DNA of 64,000 nt from Blastococcus sp. CT_GayMR19 (GCF_004570385.1 NZ_SPQL01000016.1:39016-103015), one strand, 5' to 3'. Shown: positions 27,416 to 38,043, numbered from the stretch's first letter. Notes: generated by a model not told the origin, from the letters alone. Translations and numbers: made by a program.

Positions 27416-29050
27416 TCAGCCTCCCAGCGCAGCGGTCACGACGGCCCGGGCCTCCTCCTGCACCTGCGCCAGGTGCGCGGGGCCGCGGAAGGACTCGGCG
27501 TAGACCTTGTAGACGTCCTCGGTGCCCGAGGGGCGCGCGGCGAACCACGCGTTCTCGGTGGTGACCTTGAGCCCGCCGATGGGGGCGCCGTTGCCGGGGG
27601 CGGTGGTGAGCTTGGCGACGATCGGCTCACCGGCCAGCTCGGTCGCGGTGACCGCCTCGGGGGAGAGCTTGCCCAGCGCCGCCTTCTCCTCGCGGGTGGC
27701 CGGCGCGTCGATCCGTGCGTACGCCGACTCCCCGAAGTGGTCGGTCAGCTGCCGGTGCAGCTTCGAGGGGGACCGGCCCGTCACGGCCTGGATCTCGCTG
27801 GCCAGCAGCGCGAGCAGGATGCCGTCCTTGTCCGTCGTCCACACGCCGCCGTCACGCCGCAGGAACGACGCCCCCGCGGACTCCTCGCCGCCGAACCCGA
27901 CCGAGCCGTCGAGCAGGCCCGGCACGAACCACTTGAACCCGACCGGCACCTCCACCAGCGGGCGGCCCAGGTCGGCGACCACGCGGTCGATCAGGGAGCT
28001 GGACACCAGGGTCTTGCCGACGGCGGTGGTCGGCGACCAGTCCGGCCGGTGGCTGAGCAGGTAGGCGATCGCGACGGCGAGGAAGTGGTTCGGGTTCATC
28101 AGGCCGCCGTCGGGCGTGACGATCCCGTGCCGGTCGGCATCGGCGTCGTTGCCGGTCGCGATCTGGAACTCGTCCTTGCGGCCGACCAGGGACGCCATGG
28201 CCGCCGGGGACGAGCAGTCCATCCGGATCTTGCCGTCCCAGTCCAGGGTCATGAACCGCCACGTGGGGTCCACCAGCGGATTGACGACGGTGAGGTCGAG
28301 GCGGTGGCGCTCGGCGATGGCCGCCCAGTAGTCGACGCTCGCGCCACCCAGCGGGTCCGCGCCGATCCGCACGCCGGCGTTCCGGATGGCATCGATGTCG
28401 ACGACGGCGGGCAGGTCGTCGACGTAGGCGCCGAGGAAGTCGTAGGACTCGGCGTCGGCGCGGGCCTGCTCGAGGGGCACCCGGCGGACGCCGCTCAGCC
28501 CGGCGCGCAGCAGCTCGTTGGCGCGGCCCGCGATCCAGCCGGTGGCGTCGGTGTCGGCCGGGCCGCCGTCCGGAGGGTTGTACTTGAAGCCGCCGTCCCG
28601 CGGTGGGTTGTGCGACGGCGTGACGACGATGCCGTCCGCGAGACCCGTCGTCTTCCCCCGGTTGGCGGCCAGGATCGCGTGGCTGACCGCCGGGGTCGGC
28701 GTGTAGCGGCCGGCCGCGTCGACCAGCACGGTCACGTCGTTGGCGGCCAGCACCTCCAGCGCGCTGGCCCAGGCGGGCTCGGAGAGGGCATGGGTGTCCC
28801 GGCCGATGAACAGCGGCCCGTCGTAGCCCTGGGCGGCGCGGTACTCGCAGATGGCCTGGGTGGTGGCCAGGATGTGCGGCTCGTTGAAGGCCGCGTCGAA
28901 GGCCGACCCGCGGTGCCCGGAGGTGCCGAAGGCCACCTGCTGGGCGGGTTCCGCGGGGTCCGGCTCGACCGTGTAGTACGCGGTGACCAGCGCGGCGATG
29001 TCGATCAGGTCGGAAGGGGCGGCGGGCTGACCGGCACGGACATCGCTCAT
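27416..29050 (-). CDS. pgm: Phosphoglucomutase, alpha-D-glucose specific
   Basis: 544-aa hexose phosphate mutase interconverting glucose 1- and 6-phosphate, feeding glycogen, trehalose (UDP-glucose) and cell-wall sugars. FGTSGHRG lies at about residue 41, the phosphoserine loop at [13 protein letters not shown], the Mg-binding loop at [12 protein letters not shown], and the sugar-binding [11 protein letters not shown] in the third domain; domain four is complete. Start ATG at 29050. First gene of a two-gene unit with the M20 peptidase. Confidence 0.96.
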   Translation of the reverse strand: MSDVRAGQPAAPSDLIDIAALVTAYYTVEPDPAEPAQQVAFGTSGHRGSAFDAAFNEPHILATTQAICEYRAAQGYDGPLFIGRDTHALSEPAWASALEVLAANDVTVLVDAAGRYTPTPAVSHAILAANRGKTTGLADGIVVTPSHNPPRDGGFKYNPPDGGPADTDATGWIAGRANELLRAGLSGVRRVPLEQARADAESYDFLGAYVDDLPAVVDIDAIRNAGVRIGADPLGGASVDYWAAIAERHRLDLTVVNPLVDPTWRFMTLDWDGKIRMDCSSPAAMASLVGRKDEFQIATGNDADADRHGIVTPDGGLMNPNHFLAVAIAYLLSHRPDWSPTTAVGKTLVSSSLIDRVVADLGRPLVEVPVGFKWFVPGLLDGSVGFGGEESAGASFLRRDGGVWTTDKDGILLALLASEIQAVTGRSPSKLHRQLTDHFGESAYARIDAPATREEKAALGKLSPEAVTATELAGEPIVAKLTTAPGNGAPIGGLKVTTENAWFAARPSGTEDVYKVYAESFRGPAHLAQVQEEARAVVTAALGG

Positions 29051-29126
29051 GCCGCTGATCTTGGCCCGCGGGCGGCTGTCCGCGCGACCGGGCGCGTCGG
29101 GACCGGGAGGACGAAAAAGCCCTTGC

Positions 29127-29177
29127 GGTTCTGTCAGTAGGGGGGCGCATCCTGGCCCCATGACGTCGGACAGAACC
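29127..29177 (+). promoter_or_regulatory. Inverted repeat before the ABC exporter operon
   Basis: GGTTCTGTC (29127-29135) pairs perfectly with GACAGAACC (29169-29177), 33 nt apart, 26 nt before the exporter start. It could be a regulator site or the base of an RNA stem that holds the short upstream reading frame. Confidence 0.4.
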
Positions 29178-29203
29178 CCAGCACCGTCCGCGGGGGGCGC
29201 GGC

Positions 29204-29207
<4 letters not shown>
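29160..29207 (+). CDS. Possible 15-residue upstream reading frame
   Basis: ATG at 29160 opens 15 codons ([15 protein letters not shown]) and its TGA overlaps the exporter ATG as ATGA. This is the geometry of a translationally coupled leader. Only a distant G-run serves as ribosome site, so translation is uncertain. Confidence 0.3.
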
Positions 29208-30198
<991 letters not shown>

Positions 30199-30202
<4 letters not shown>

Positions 30203-31041
30203 CCGCCGTCCAGACCGCCCGCACGTCGGTCACCCGGCCGCCGATCCATCCGCCGTCCCTGCTCCGGGCGTCGGCGACCATCGTCTGGCGCAACCTGCTG
30301 CACATCCGCCGGATGCCCGAGATGCTGCTCGACGTCACGGTGCAGTCGGTGATGTTCGTGCTGCTGTTCGCCTACGTGTTCGGCGGCGCGATCGCCGTGA
30401 TCGGCAGCAACTACCGGGAGTTCCTGCTGCCGGGAATCATGGTGCAGACCATGGTCTTCTCCTCCGCCATCGTGGCGATGGGGCTGACCAGCGACCTGCA
30501 GAAGGGGATCGTCGACCGGTTCAAGTCGCTGCCCATCCCCCGCTCGTCGGTGCTGGTCGGCCGGAGCATCTCGAGCCTGATCCACTCGAGCATCGGCGTC
30601 CTCGTGATGGGGCTGACCGGCCTGCTCATCGGCTGGCGCATCCGGAACGGCGTCGTCGACGGGATACTCGCGTTCCTGCTCCTGCTGCTGTTCGGGTTCG
30701 CCCTGATCTGGCTGGGCATCTGGGTCGGCTCCCTGATGCGGACGGTCGAGGCCGTGCAGGGCTTCATGTTCACGGTCATGTTCCCGCTGACGTTCGTGGC
30801 CAACACGTTCGCTCCCACGGAGACCATGACGCCGTGGCTGCGGACGATCGCCGAGTGGAATCCCGTCTCCGCGCTCACCCAGGCGTGCCGGGAGCTGTGG
30901 GGCAACGGCCCGCCGGCACCGGCGGACGCCGCCTGGCCCCTGCAGAACCCGGTGATGGTGTCCGTGGCGTGGTCGTTCATCTTCATCGCGATCTTCGCGC
31001 CGCTCGCGGTCTCCGCCTTCCGCCGTCGTTCCCGCGACTGA
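30199..31041 (+). CDS. DrrB-type ABC-2 permease
   Basis: 280-aa ABC-2 membrane protein with six predicted helices; contains [22 protein letters not shown], the [10 protein letters not shown] segment and a [20 protein letters not shown] cytosolic loop typical of DrrB. The GTG at 30199 overlaps the ATPase stop, which is the usual DrrAB coupling. No regulator gene is adjacent. The substrate is unknown: drug or lipid. Confidence 0.93.
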
Positions 31042-31071
31042 TCCCGACGGCACGGCGGCCGCCTGGCCACC

Positions 31072-31140
31072 GCTCGACGGCGTCGAGCCCTACCCCCGCT
31101 CGACGGCGTCGAGCCCTACCCTCCCTCGACGACGTCGAGG
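31072..31140. terminator. Three tandem hairpins between convergent genes
   Basis: GCTCGACGGCGTCGAGC occurs twice at 26-bp spacing (31072-31088, 31098-31114, inside a 24-bp direct repeat), followed by a variant CCTCGACGACGTCGAGG (31124-31140). Each is a 7-bp stem with a 3-nt loop. The last lies inside the final codons of the hydrolase gene. Likely a bidirectional terminator that grew by duplication. Confidence 0.6.
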
Positions 31141-31967
31141 AATCTGCGGATGGTCTCGAGGAAGACCTCGGGCTGCTCGCTGTGCACCCAGTGCCCGGCG
31201 TTCTTGATCTTGACGAGGCGGGTCGCCGGGAAGAGCTCGTCCATGCGGACCCGGTCCTCCGGGAGGATGTACGTCGAGTTCGCCCCGGCGATCCACAGGA
31301 CCGGGCCGTCGTAGGTGGCACCCGCGGGAGGTGCGGGGAAGCCGCGCAGGTGCCCGAGGTCGCGGGCAAGGGCCGCGAGGTTCAGCCGCCACCGCCAGCC
31401 GCCGCTCGCCCCCACGTCGCGGACCAGGCTCTGCAGCAGGAACGAGCGCACCATCCGGCTGGGGACGGCGGGCCGCAGCGCCTCGTCGGCCTCGTCCCTC
31501 GTCCGCAGGCTGTCCAGGTCGAGGGCCCGCATGGCGGCGATGTAGCCCGCGAAGGGGGTGGCCTCCTCGTCGGGGTCGTCGGTCCGGGCGCCGGCTTCCG
31601 GGTAGTCGGACGGCGCGACGTCGACGACGACCAGCGCACGCAGCAGCTCCGGGTGCCGCAGGGCCAGCTGCATCGCGACCTTGCCGCCCATGGAGTGCCC
31701 GACGAGGGTGACCGGCTCGCCCAGCCTCCGCAGCTCGGCCGCCAGCAGCTCCGCCATGCCGAGGTAGTCGACCCGGTCGGTCCATGGGGAGTGCCCGTGG
31801 TTGGGCAGGTCGAGCAGGGTCACCCGGTGCCGGTCGGCCAGCCCCTTGGCGATCGTCGTCCAGTTCTTGCCCTGCCCGAACAGCCCGTGCACGAAGACGA
31901 CGTGCGGGCCTGCCTCGCCCACGGTGCGCGACGCCAGCCGCTGGTTCCTGTCCTCGTCGTCTGCCAC
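31116..31967 (-). CDS. Alpha/beta hydrolase
   Basis: 283-aa serine hydrolase. Oxyanion segment VFVHGLFGQGKNW, nucleophile elbow VGHSMGGK (Ser), LDLPNHGHSP, and catalytic His in NAGHWVHSEQP. The layout resembles the YbfF/ABHD11-like esterases. The GTG at 31967 precedes the conserved region; its ribosome site is weak and upstream starts are possible. The last codons are made of hairpin DNA from the intergenic repeat. Substrate unknown. Confidence 0.87.
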   Translation of the reverse strand: MADDEDRNQRLASRTVGEAGPHVVFVHGLFGQGKNWTTIAKGLADRHRVTLLDLPNHGHSPWTDRVDYLGMAELLAAELRRLGEPVTLVGHSMGGKVAMQLALRHPELLRALVVVDVAPSDYPEAGARTDDPDEEATPFAGYIAAMRALDLDSLRTRDEADEALRPAVPSRMVRSFLLQSLVRDVGASGGWRWRLNLAALARDLGHLRGFPAPPAGATYDGPVLWIAGANSTYILPEDRVRMDELFPATRLVKIKNAGHWVHSEQPEVFLETIRRFLDVVEGG

Positions 31968-32098
31968 CCGGGGATTCCACCAGACACACCGTCCGCCTGC
32001 GGAGACGGCGCGTTCCCCGGATTTCGTCGGTGCCGGCACGCACACTGCTTGCCTGGTCGCAGGCGGGCAGCCGCCGTGCGCAACGAGGGGGACAGCAC

Positions 32099-33886
32099 AT
32101 GCCGGGACGGCGCCGCCGTGCCACGAGCACCACGAGCCGGACGAGCGCCGCGGCCCGGACGAGCGCCGCGAGCCGCACGAGCGCCGCGAGCCGGGCGAGC
32201 GCCGCGACCGGCACCGCGCGGAAGCGGGCGGCTGCCTCGCCGCGCCGCGCCGCGAAGCCGAAGCCGGACAACCCGGTCGCCGGTCCGGGGGAGCGGGTAT
32301 GGGTGCTCGCCGTCCCGTTCCGGGCGCCGGCCCCCGGCGCGGTCTGGCACGCGGGGCTGCAGGCGCACGTCTGGGTCGGGGCGGACCTGCCTCCCGAGCT
32401 CCAGCCCTACGACCCGCCGCCGTACACGTTCGAGCGGTTCCTCGAGGACGAGCTCAACGAGAAGCCCCGGCCCCTGCCCATGGCCCGGCCGCTGACCCCG
32501 CGCGACCAGCAGTGCGACGGCGCCGACGTGGTCGCGGCTCACGCGGCAGCGGGCGGCCGGGTCTTCCTGCTGGGCGACGATCCCGGCGTGGGCAAGACCG
32601 GGACGGCGATCCTGGCCGTCAAGGCCATCGCCGAGCAGCGGGACGTCCGGACCGTGCTCGTCGTGGCCGACCGTCCGGCGGCAATCACCATCCCGCACTG
32701 GGCACGCTCGATCGCCGGCTTCGGCGACGGCGGGCTGCGCTGGTGCGTCACCACCTGGGACCGCCTGGCCAAGGTGAGCAAGCTGACCTTCGACGTCGTC
32801 GTCGCCGACGAGGCGCACATGGTGCGGCACACCACGACGCAGCGGTGGAAGCACTGGAAGGCCGTCTCCGGTGCCGGGCGGGCGAACGGTGCGCCCTACG
32901 TCCTCGCCGCCACCGCGACGCCGGCGCACACCCCGCTCGAGCTGCCGTACCTCGCGCCGCAGTTCGCCGTCCACCACGGCGAAGGCATCCGGGAGTGGGC
33001 CGACCTGCCCACCCGCCTCGCCGCCCACGGGTTCCACGTGGAACGTGGCCGCTACGGCTGGGTCTGGACCGAGGACGCCGACGAGCGCCGGGCGGACCTC
33101 GCCCGCCTCCAGGACTGGCTCGCCGACGCCGATCCGCCGGCCCTGCTGCACCGCCCGGCCCCGTGGGGTCCCGTCTCGGTCACCGGGACGCCGGTTGCCC
33201 TGACCCCCGCCGAGCGGGCCGCCTACGACACCGAGTGGTCGGAGTTCCGCGCCGAGATGCAGCTCGCCCGGCGTGCCCGGCAGAGCGCGAAGGGCCGCGC
33301 CGCGCTGATGCGGTTCCGGCAGAAGGCCGGCCTGATCCGCGTGCAGGCGACCGTGGACTGGGTGAAGGCGCAGGTGGAGGCCGAGCGCCAGGTCGCGGTG
33401 TCGGTGGAGTTCGTCGAGACGGCGGCCGACCCGATCCGCGAGGCGCTGCTGGACGCCGGTGTGCCGGTGGCGGGCATCTACGGGCGAGACCGGTTCGACG
33501 TCGAGGCCGATCGGCTGCGGTTCCAGCGCGGCGAGGCGCCGGTCTGCGTCCTGACCGTGACGGCGTCCATCAGCCTGCACGCCGGCGAGCTGCTGCCGGC
33601 CGGCACGCACGCCTCGGAGACCCCACGGGTCGGGCTCTTCCACCAGCCGCGGTTCTCCGGCATCCAGGCGCGTCAGGTCACCGGCCGCACCCACCGCGAC
33701 GGGAGGACGTCGCCGTGGCGGATCGCCTTCGCCGAGGACACGGTCGAGGAGCAGGTGGCCCGCGTGATGGTGGAGCGGCTGGCGGTGAGCGGCTCGGCCG
33801 CGGGGGCGGACACGTCGTCCCTGCGGGAGATCGCCGAGCTGCTCGACGCCGACTGGCTCCCCGCCACCGCCCTCACCGAGGGCTGA
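32099..33886 (+). CDS. SNF2/DEAH-type helicase, phage-like
   Basis: 595-aa SF2 ATPase. An Ala/Ser/Arg/Thr low-complexity tail (about residues 8-55, built from a repeating TSAASR unit) precedes the motor. Walker A GDDPGVGKT at 159-167, Walker B DEAH at 237-240, motif III ATATPAHTP, and a C-terminal lobe with VTGRTHRDGRTSPW. The ribosome site GAGGGG precedes the ATG at 32099. The compact design is like single-subunit helicases of actinophages, but no other phage gene is near. DNA-remodelling or defence roles are possible; not assignable from sequence. Confidence 0.85.
   Translation: MPGRRRRATSTTSRTSAAARTSAASRTSAASRASAATGTARKRAAASPRRAAKPKPDNPVAGPGERVWVLAVPFRAPAPGAVWHAGLQAHVWVGADLPPELQPYDPPPYTFERFLEDELNEKPRPLPMARPLTPRDQQCDGADVVAAHAAAGGRVFLLGDDPGVGKTGTAILAVKAIAEQRDVRTVLVVADRPAAITIPHWARSIAGFGDGGLRWCVTTWDRLAKVSKLTFDVVVADEAHMVRHTTTQRWKHWKAVSGAGRANGAPYVLAATATPAHTPLELPYLAPQFAVHHGEGIREWADLPTRLAAHGFHVERGRYGWVWTEDADERRADLARLQDWLADADPPALLHRPAPWGPVSVTGTPVALTPAERAAYDTEWSEFRAEMQLARRARQSAKGRAALMRFRQKAGLIRVQATVDWVKAQVEAERQVAVSVEFVETAADPIREALLDAGVPVAGIYGRDRFDVEADRLRFQRGEAPVCVLTVTASISLHAGELLPAGTHASETPRVGLFHQPRFSGIQARQVTGRTHRDGRTSPWRIAFAEDTVEEQVARVMVERLAVSGSAAGADTSSLREIAELLDADWLPATALTEG
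33031..33044. promoter_or_regulatory. parS-like palindrome inside the helicase gene
   Basis: Exact second copy of GTTCCACGTGGAAC, here within coding DNA for GFHVERG. Its identity with the intergenic copy 17.5 kb away supports a ParB-site reading, as parS often lies inside origin-proximal genes. Confidence 0.5.
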
Positions 33887-33889
33887 GTC

Positions 33890-34186
33890 TCAGGGATGCG
33901 ACGGTGCCGGCGGCGCGCCGTCGACCTCGAAGAAGAGCTCCTCGGGATAGCACCACCACCAGTCCTCCCCGGGCTCGTAGGAGCGGATCAGCGGGTGGGT
34001 CGGATGGGCCCGCGCATGTGCGGTCGCGTGCCGGTTGGGTGAGCTGTCGCAGCAGCCGACGTGACCGCACCGCATGCACAGGCGGAGATGGACCCACCGG
34101 CCATCCGTGCGCAGGCAGTCCTCACACCCCTCGCTCGACGGCGTCACCGGCTCGACCGTGTCCAGGTGCGTGCACCGCTCAGCCAT
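33890..34186 (-). CDS. UBP-type zinc-finger protein
   Basis: 98-aa protein that is essentially one ZnF-UBP domain: Cys5, His7, Cys21/Cys24, Cys37/Cys40, Cys45, His53 and His57 fit the family ligand pattern, with RWVHLRLCMRCGHVGCCDSS in the centre and WWWCYPEELFFEV at the end. Eukaryotic relatives bind the free C-terminus of ubiquitin; bacterial copies have unknown targets. ATG at 34186 follows GGAGGG. It converges on the helicase gene and diverges from dinB. Confidence 0.9.
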   Translation of the reverse strand: MAERCTHLDTVEPVTPSSEGCEDCLRTDGRWVHLRLCMRCGHVGCCDSSPNRHATAHARAHPTHPLIRSYEPGEDWWWCYPEELFFEVDGAPPAPSHP

Positions 34187-34289
34187 CGCCGTCCCTCCGC
34201 AGGTCGCTCCAGCGCTCGGTGCCACTGTCCAACGCGGAGTCGCCGCCGCGTAAGGGCTCTGCGGGAACGGGGATCATCAGGGGGTGGGC

Positions 34290-35669
34290 ATGCGGCGGGA
34301 GGCGAGCATCCTGCACCTGGACCTCGACGCCTTCTTCGCCGCCGTCGAGCAGCGCGACAAGCCCTCCCTGCGCGGGCGGCCGGTCGTCGTCGGGGGTGTG
34401 GGCGGGCGGGGCGTCGTCGCGACGGCGTCCTACGAGGCGCGGGCCTACGGGGCCCGCTCGGCCATGTCCACCGCGGAGGCCCGCCGCCGGTGCCCGGCCG
34501 GGACGGCGTTCCTCGGCGGCCGGTTCCCGGCCTACCGGCGCACCTCCGAGGTGGTGATGGCGCTCCTCCGTGAGCTGTCGCCGCTCGTGGAGCCGGTGTC
34601 GATCGACGAGGCCTACGTGGATCTCGCTGCCACCTCCCCCACCCACCCGGGGCACGACCTGTCCGTCGAGGGCGTGACCGCCGTGGCCGCCGAGCTGAAG
34701 GCGCGCATCGCCGTCGCCACGGGCGGTGTGACGGGCTCGGTGGGCATCGGGACCTCGAAGATCATGGCCAAGCTCGCCTCCGACATGGACAAGCCCGACG
34801 GCCTCGTCGTCGTCGCGCCGGGCACCGAGCTCGAGGTCCTCCACCCGCTGCCGGTGACCCGGCTCGGCGGGGTGGGGCCGGCGACGGCGGAGCGGCTGCA
34901 CCAGATCGGGGTGAAGACGGTGGCCGACCTGGCGGCGAAGTCGCTGCCGGACCTGGTGGCGCTGGCCGGCCGCGCGCACGGCGCCGGCCTGTACTCCCTT
35001 GCGAGGGCGGAGGACGACCGGGCGGTCGTGCCCGACCGGGAGGCCAAGTCGGTGTCGGCGGAGGAGACGTTCGAGCGCGACCTCACCGATCTCGCCGTCC
35101 TCGGGCGGGAGATCGACTCGATGGCGGCCCGGGTGGGCGGCCGGCTGCGGGCCTCGGCGTACTCGGGCCGCACCGTCACGCTCAAGCTGCGGCGCTACGA
35201 CTTCACCACCATCACCCGGTCGCAGACGCTGCCCCAGCCGACGGACGACGTCCGGCAGATCGCCGCCACCGCCCGGCGCCTGCTCGCCGACGCCGGCACC
35301 GCCGGCGGGCTGCGGCTGCTGGGCGTCGGGGTCTCGGGGCTGTCGGTCTACGCGCAGGGGGACCTGTTCGCCGACGACGACGAGCCACTCCCGGACGCGG
35401 TGACCGCCGAGGACGCCCCGGAGCCGGTTCCCGACGTCTCCGTGCCCGTGGAGAACCGCTGGTGGCCGGGACAGGACGTGGCGCACGAGGAGCTCGGGCA
35501 CGGCTGGGTGTGGGGCCGCGGCCTGGGGCGGGTGACGGTGCGCTTCGAGGGGCCACTGACCGCACCCGGTCCGGTGCGGACGCTGGCCGCCGACGATCCC
35601 GCTCTCAGCCCCGCCGACCCGCCCGACTGGCGACCAGCCGGCGACCGGGCAGGCAGGATCGACCCATGA
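34290..35669 (+). CDS. dinB: DNA polymerase IV (Y family)
   Basis: 459-aa translesion polymerase. Catalytic residues in LHLDLDAFFAAVEQ and VSIDEAYVDL; steric-gate region YEARAYGARSAMST; a helix-hairpin-helix thumb and a little-finger domain to about residue 350. The C-terminal ~90 residues are a variable acidic extension with a W-rich stretch. The ATG at 34290 is favoured because GGGGG lies 5 nt upstream; a GTG two codons earlier is possible. No SOS box was seen upstream. The stop overlaps the methyltransferase start. Confidence 0.94.
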   Translation: MRREASILHLDLDAFFAAVEQRDKPSLRGRPVVVGGVGGRGVVATASYEARAYGARSAMSTAEARRRCPAGTAFLGGRFPAYRRTSEVVMALLRELSPLVEPVSIDEAYVDLAATSPTHPGHDLSVEGVTAVAAELKARIAVATGGVTGSVGIGTSKIMAKLASDMDKPDGLVVVAPGTELEVLHPLPVTRLGGVGPATAERLHQIGVKTVADLAAKSLPDLVALAGRAHGAGLYSLARAEDDRAVVPDREAKSVSAEETFERDLTDLAVLGREIDSMAARVGGRLRASAYSGRTVTLKLRRYDFTTITRSQTLPQPTDDVRQIAATARRLLADAGTAGGLRLLGVGVSGLSVYAQGDLFADDDEPLPDAVTAEDAPEPVPDVSVPVENRWWPGQDVAHEELGHGWVWGRGLGRVTVRFEGPLTAPGPVRTLAADDPALSPADPPDWRPAGDRAGRIDP

Positions 35670-36271
35670 CCGAACCGAGCATGTGGACGCGGATGACGAC
35701 GGAGAACCCCGAGCACTCCGCCGCCTACGTCCAGCGCTTCCGGGACCTCGCCGCCGCGGGACAGGACCTGGTGGGGGAGGCACGCCTCGTCGACGCGATG
35801 CTCCCGCGCAGCGCGCGGGTGCTGGACGCCGGATCGGGCACCGGCCGGGTCGGGGCCCACCTCGCCGCCGTGGGGCACGACGTGGTCGGGGTGGACGGCG
35901 ACCCGGTGCTCGTCGCCGAGGCCCGGAAGGAGCACCCCACGGCGACGTGGCTGGTCGGGGACCTGGCCGAGCTGGATCTCCCCGCGGCCGGGATCGCGGA
36001 GCCGTTCCACGCCATCGTCTGCGCCGGCAACGTCATGACGTTCCTGGCCGAGTCGACGCGGGTCGAGGTGCTGCGGCGCATGCGGGCACACGTGCGGGAC
36101 GACGGGCGGGCGGCGATCGGCTTCGGTGCCGGCCGGGGGTACGAGTTCACCGACTTCCTCGCCGACGCGGCGACCGCCGGCTGGGCGCCCGACCTGCTGC
36201 TGTCCACCTGGGACCTGCGGCCCTACACGGAGGACGCGCAGTTCCTGGTCGCCCTCCTCCGCCCCGCCTGA
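35666..36271 (+). CDS. Class I SAM-dependent methyltransferase
   Basis: 201-aa methyltransferase: motif I VLDAGSGTGRVGAHL, VVGVDGDPVLVAEA for the acidic residue binding SAM ribose, and a YVQRFRDLAAAG leader. Translationally coupled to dinB by ATGA overlap; a small-molecule or protein substrate is likely but unknown. The coupling to a repair polymerase may be chance. Confidence 0.88.
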   Translation: MTEPSMWTRMTTENPEHSAAYVQRFRDLAAAGQDLVGEARLVDAMLPRSARVLDAGSGTGRVGAHLAAVGHDVVGVDGDPVLVAEARKEHPTATWLVGDLAELDLPAAGIAEPFHAIVCAGNVMTFLAESTRVEVLRRMRAHVRDDGRAAIGFGAGRGYEFTDFLADAATAGWAPDLLLSTWDLRPYTEDAQFLVALLRPA

Positions 36272-36297
36272 CCAGCGAAACTGTCGTAGGTACGCCC

Positions 36298-36303
36298 TAG
36301 ATT
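36298..36303 (+). promoter_or_regulatory. -10 element of the DUF222-HNH gene
   Basis: TAGATT ends 7 nt before the GTG start, and no ribosome site is visible, which fits a leaderless transcript. Confidence 0.45.
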
Positions 36304-36310
36304 CGGCCAT

Positions 36311-37972
36311 GTGTTCGAGGGCGGTGCGTACGGCGTCGGGGTGACGGTCAACACCCTCGAGCCCATGCCCTGGGACGACGTGTCCTGGGCCGACGTGCCA
36401 CTGCCGCCGGGCGTCGAGGTGCACCCCACGCGACTGGGCGAGCTGATGCCCGTCGGCGCGCGGACGCAGGCGGAGCGAGCCGCGGAACTCCAGCGCGTGT
36501 CCGTCGTGGAGGGCCAGCTCGCCGCCTACAGGGCGGAGATCGTCGCCGCGATGGCCCGGGCGAGTGCGGACACGGACGACCGGCAGCCCGGTTCGGCAGG
36601 GGCCGCCTCCCCGGACTGGGCCCCCGATCAGGGCGACGAACCGTTGCCGGGGGTCAGTGAGTTCTTCCCGGACGAGCTGGCGCTGACGCTGAACTGCTCC
36701 CGGGCGGCGGCCACCACGCTGGCGGAGGTCTCACTGACGCTGGTGGAGCGCCTGCCCTCCGCATGGGCGGCCCTGGCCGACGGGAAGCTGGACTGGCCTC
36801 GCGCGCGGGCGCTGGCCACCGAGCTGGGATGGCCGGCCCGCAACACCGAACCAGTCGTGATCGCCGAGGTCGAGGCAGCAGTCCTGCCCGGTGCCATGGA
36901 GCTGTCGGTGAAGCGGCTCCGCGCCCTGGTCGCTCGCGAGCTCATCAGCCGCGATGCCGCGGCGGCCGAGCGCCGGAGGAAGCGGGCGGAGCGGGCTGCC
37001 GACGTCATCGTGCACGGCCTGGGCGACGGCATGGCCGAGCTCCGCGCGGTCATGCCGGCTCCGCTCGCCGCCGCGACCCGCGACGCCGTCGATTCCTACG
37101 CCCGGATGGCGAAGGCCGACGGTGCGCGAGGGACGCTCGGCCAGGTGCGCGTCGGGGTGCTGGCCGATCTCGTCCTGCGGCCGTGGGACACCAGCCGACC
37201 GTCCGTCACCGCAGAACTGACCGTCATCGCGCCGCTCGACGCCCTCCGACCGCCCGACCTCGCCCGTTTCATGCCGCCGGCGGACTCCTCGACGTTCGAC
37301 CTGCCCGGGTCGGCCGCCCGCTCGGTGGTCGCCGATCACGCCCCGCACGGCGGCGGCGCCGCGCCCGTGGGTGAGGTCAACGGGCAGCCGATCACGGCCG
37401 GCCACCTCCGCGAGCTGCTCCGCCAACTCGACGCCCTGTGCCCAGGTGGGTTGCAGGCGCCGGCGGGCGGACGGCTGACGATCGCCGTGGTCGAGCCGGG
37501 TTCGGGTGAGCTGCGGGCGACCGTCACGCGTGCTGAGCTGGAACGACTGGTCCGCCGAGGGTGTCCAGACCATCCACGAAGTGTCTGCGAATGCCCGCTG
37601 CTCGACCGGCCGGAGGCGGTGGACCGCTACCGTCCCACCCCGGCGCAGTACCGCTTCGCCCGCACGCGCGACCGGACGTGCCGCCATCCCGGCTGCGACA
37701 ACCGAGCCGCATGGGCCGACCTCGACCACGTGATCCCGCACAGTCGCGGGGGGCCGACCGACTGCGCCAATCTCTGCTGCCTGTGCCGCCGGCATCACCG
37801 GCTCAAGACGCACGCCGACGGCTGGCGGTTCGTGCTGCTGCCCGACGGGATGCTGTCGGTGACCACGCCCACCGGCGTCACCCGCACCACCCGGCCACCC
37901 GGCATGTCGGCGCCGAACGATCCCGACCCACCCGCGCCGCCGCGGGCGAACGATGATCCGCCTCCGTTCTAG
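36311..37972 (+). CDS. DUF222 and HNH endonuclease-domain protein (13E12 family)
   Basis: 553-aa protein with an N-terminal helical DUF222 domain (about residues 50-380) and a C-terminal HNH nuclease motif: CRHPGCDNRAAW, then DLDHVIPHSRGG, then NLCCLCRRHHRLKTH with the metal-binding Cys pairs. Such proteins are abundant and often repeated in actinobacterial genomes (13E12 repeat family in mycobacteria) without a proved role. The GTG at 36311 is probably leaderless. The tail after the HNH is Pro-rich. Confidence 0.88.
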   Translation: MFEGGAYGVGVTVNTLEPMPWDDVSWADVPLPPGVEVHPTRLGELMPVGARTQAERAAELQRVSVVEGQLAAYRAEIVAAMARASADTDDRQPGSAGAASPDWAPDQGDEPLPGVSEFFPDELALTLNCSRAAATTLAEVSLTLVERLPSAWAALADGKLDWPRARALATELGWPARNTEPVVIAEVEAAVLPGAMELSVKRLRALVARELISRDAAAAERRRKRAERAADVIVHGLGDGMAELRAVMPAPLAAATRDAVDSYARMAKADGARGTLGQVRVGVLADLVLRPWDTSRPSVTAELTVIAPLDALRPPDLARFMPPADSSTFDLPGSAARSVVADHAPHGGGAAPVGEVNGQPITAGHLRELLRQLDALCPGGLQAPAGGRLTIAVVEPGSGELRATVTRAELERLVRRGCPDHPRSVCECPLLDRPEAVDRYRPTPAQYRFARTRDRTCRHPGCDNRAAWADLDHVIPHSRGGPTDCANLCCLCRRHHRLKTHADGWRFVLLPDGMLSVTTPTGVTRTTRPPGMSAPNDPDPPAPPRANDDPPPF

Positions 37973-38043
37973 TGGCCCGGCCCCGATGCGCCGCGTCGGC
38001 TATGACTGAAGCCGCACGCGCTGGGTGCCGGTCGGTTGGGCGG

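Noticed and set aside
34200..34290. SOS box upstream of dinB
   Set aside because: No GAAC-N4-GTTC sequence was found there.
31801..34557. A 918-codon plus-strand frame across the helicase region
   Set aside because: It is the wrong frame of the helicase and dinB genes; its translation has no domain and its composition is that of out-of-frame GC-rich DNA.
32099..37972. Helicase plus HNH nuclease as a prophage remnant
   Set aside because: No integrase, structural, lysis or attachment sequences; intervening genes are ordinary chromosomal ones.
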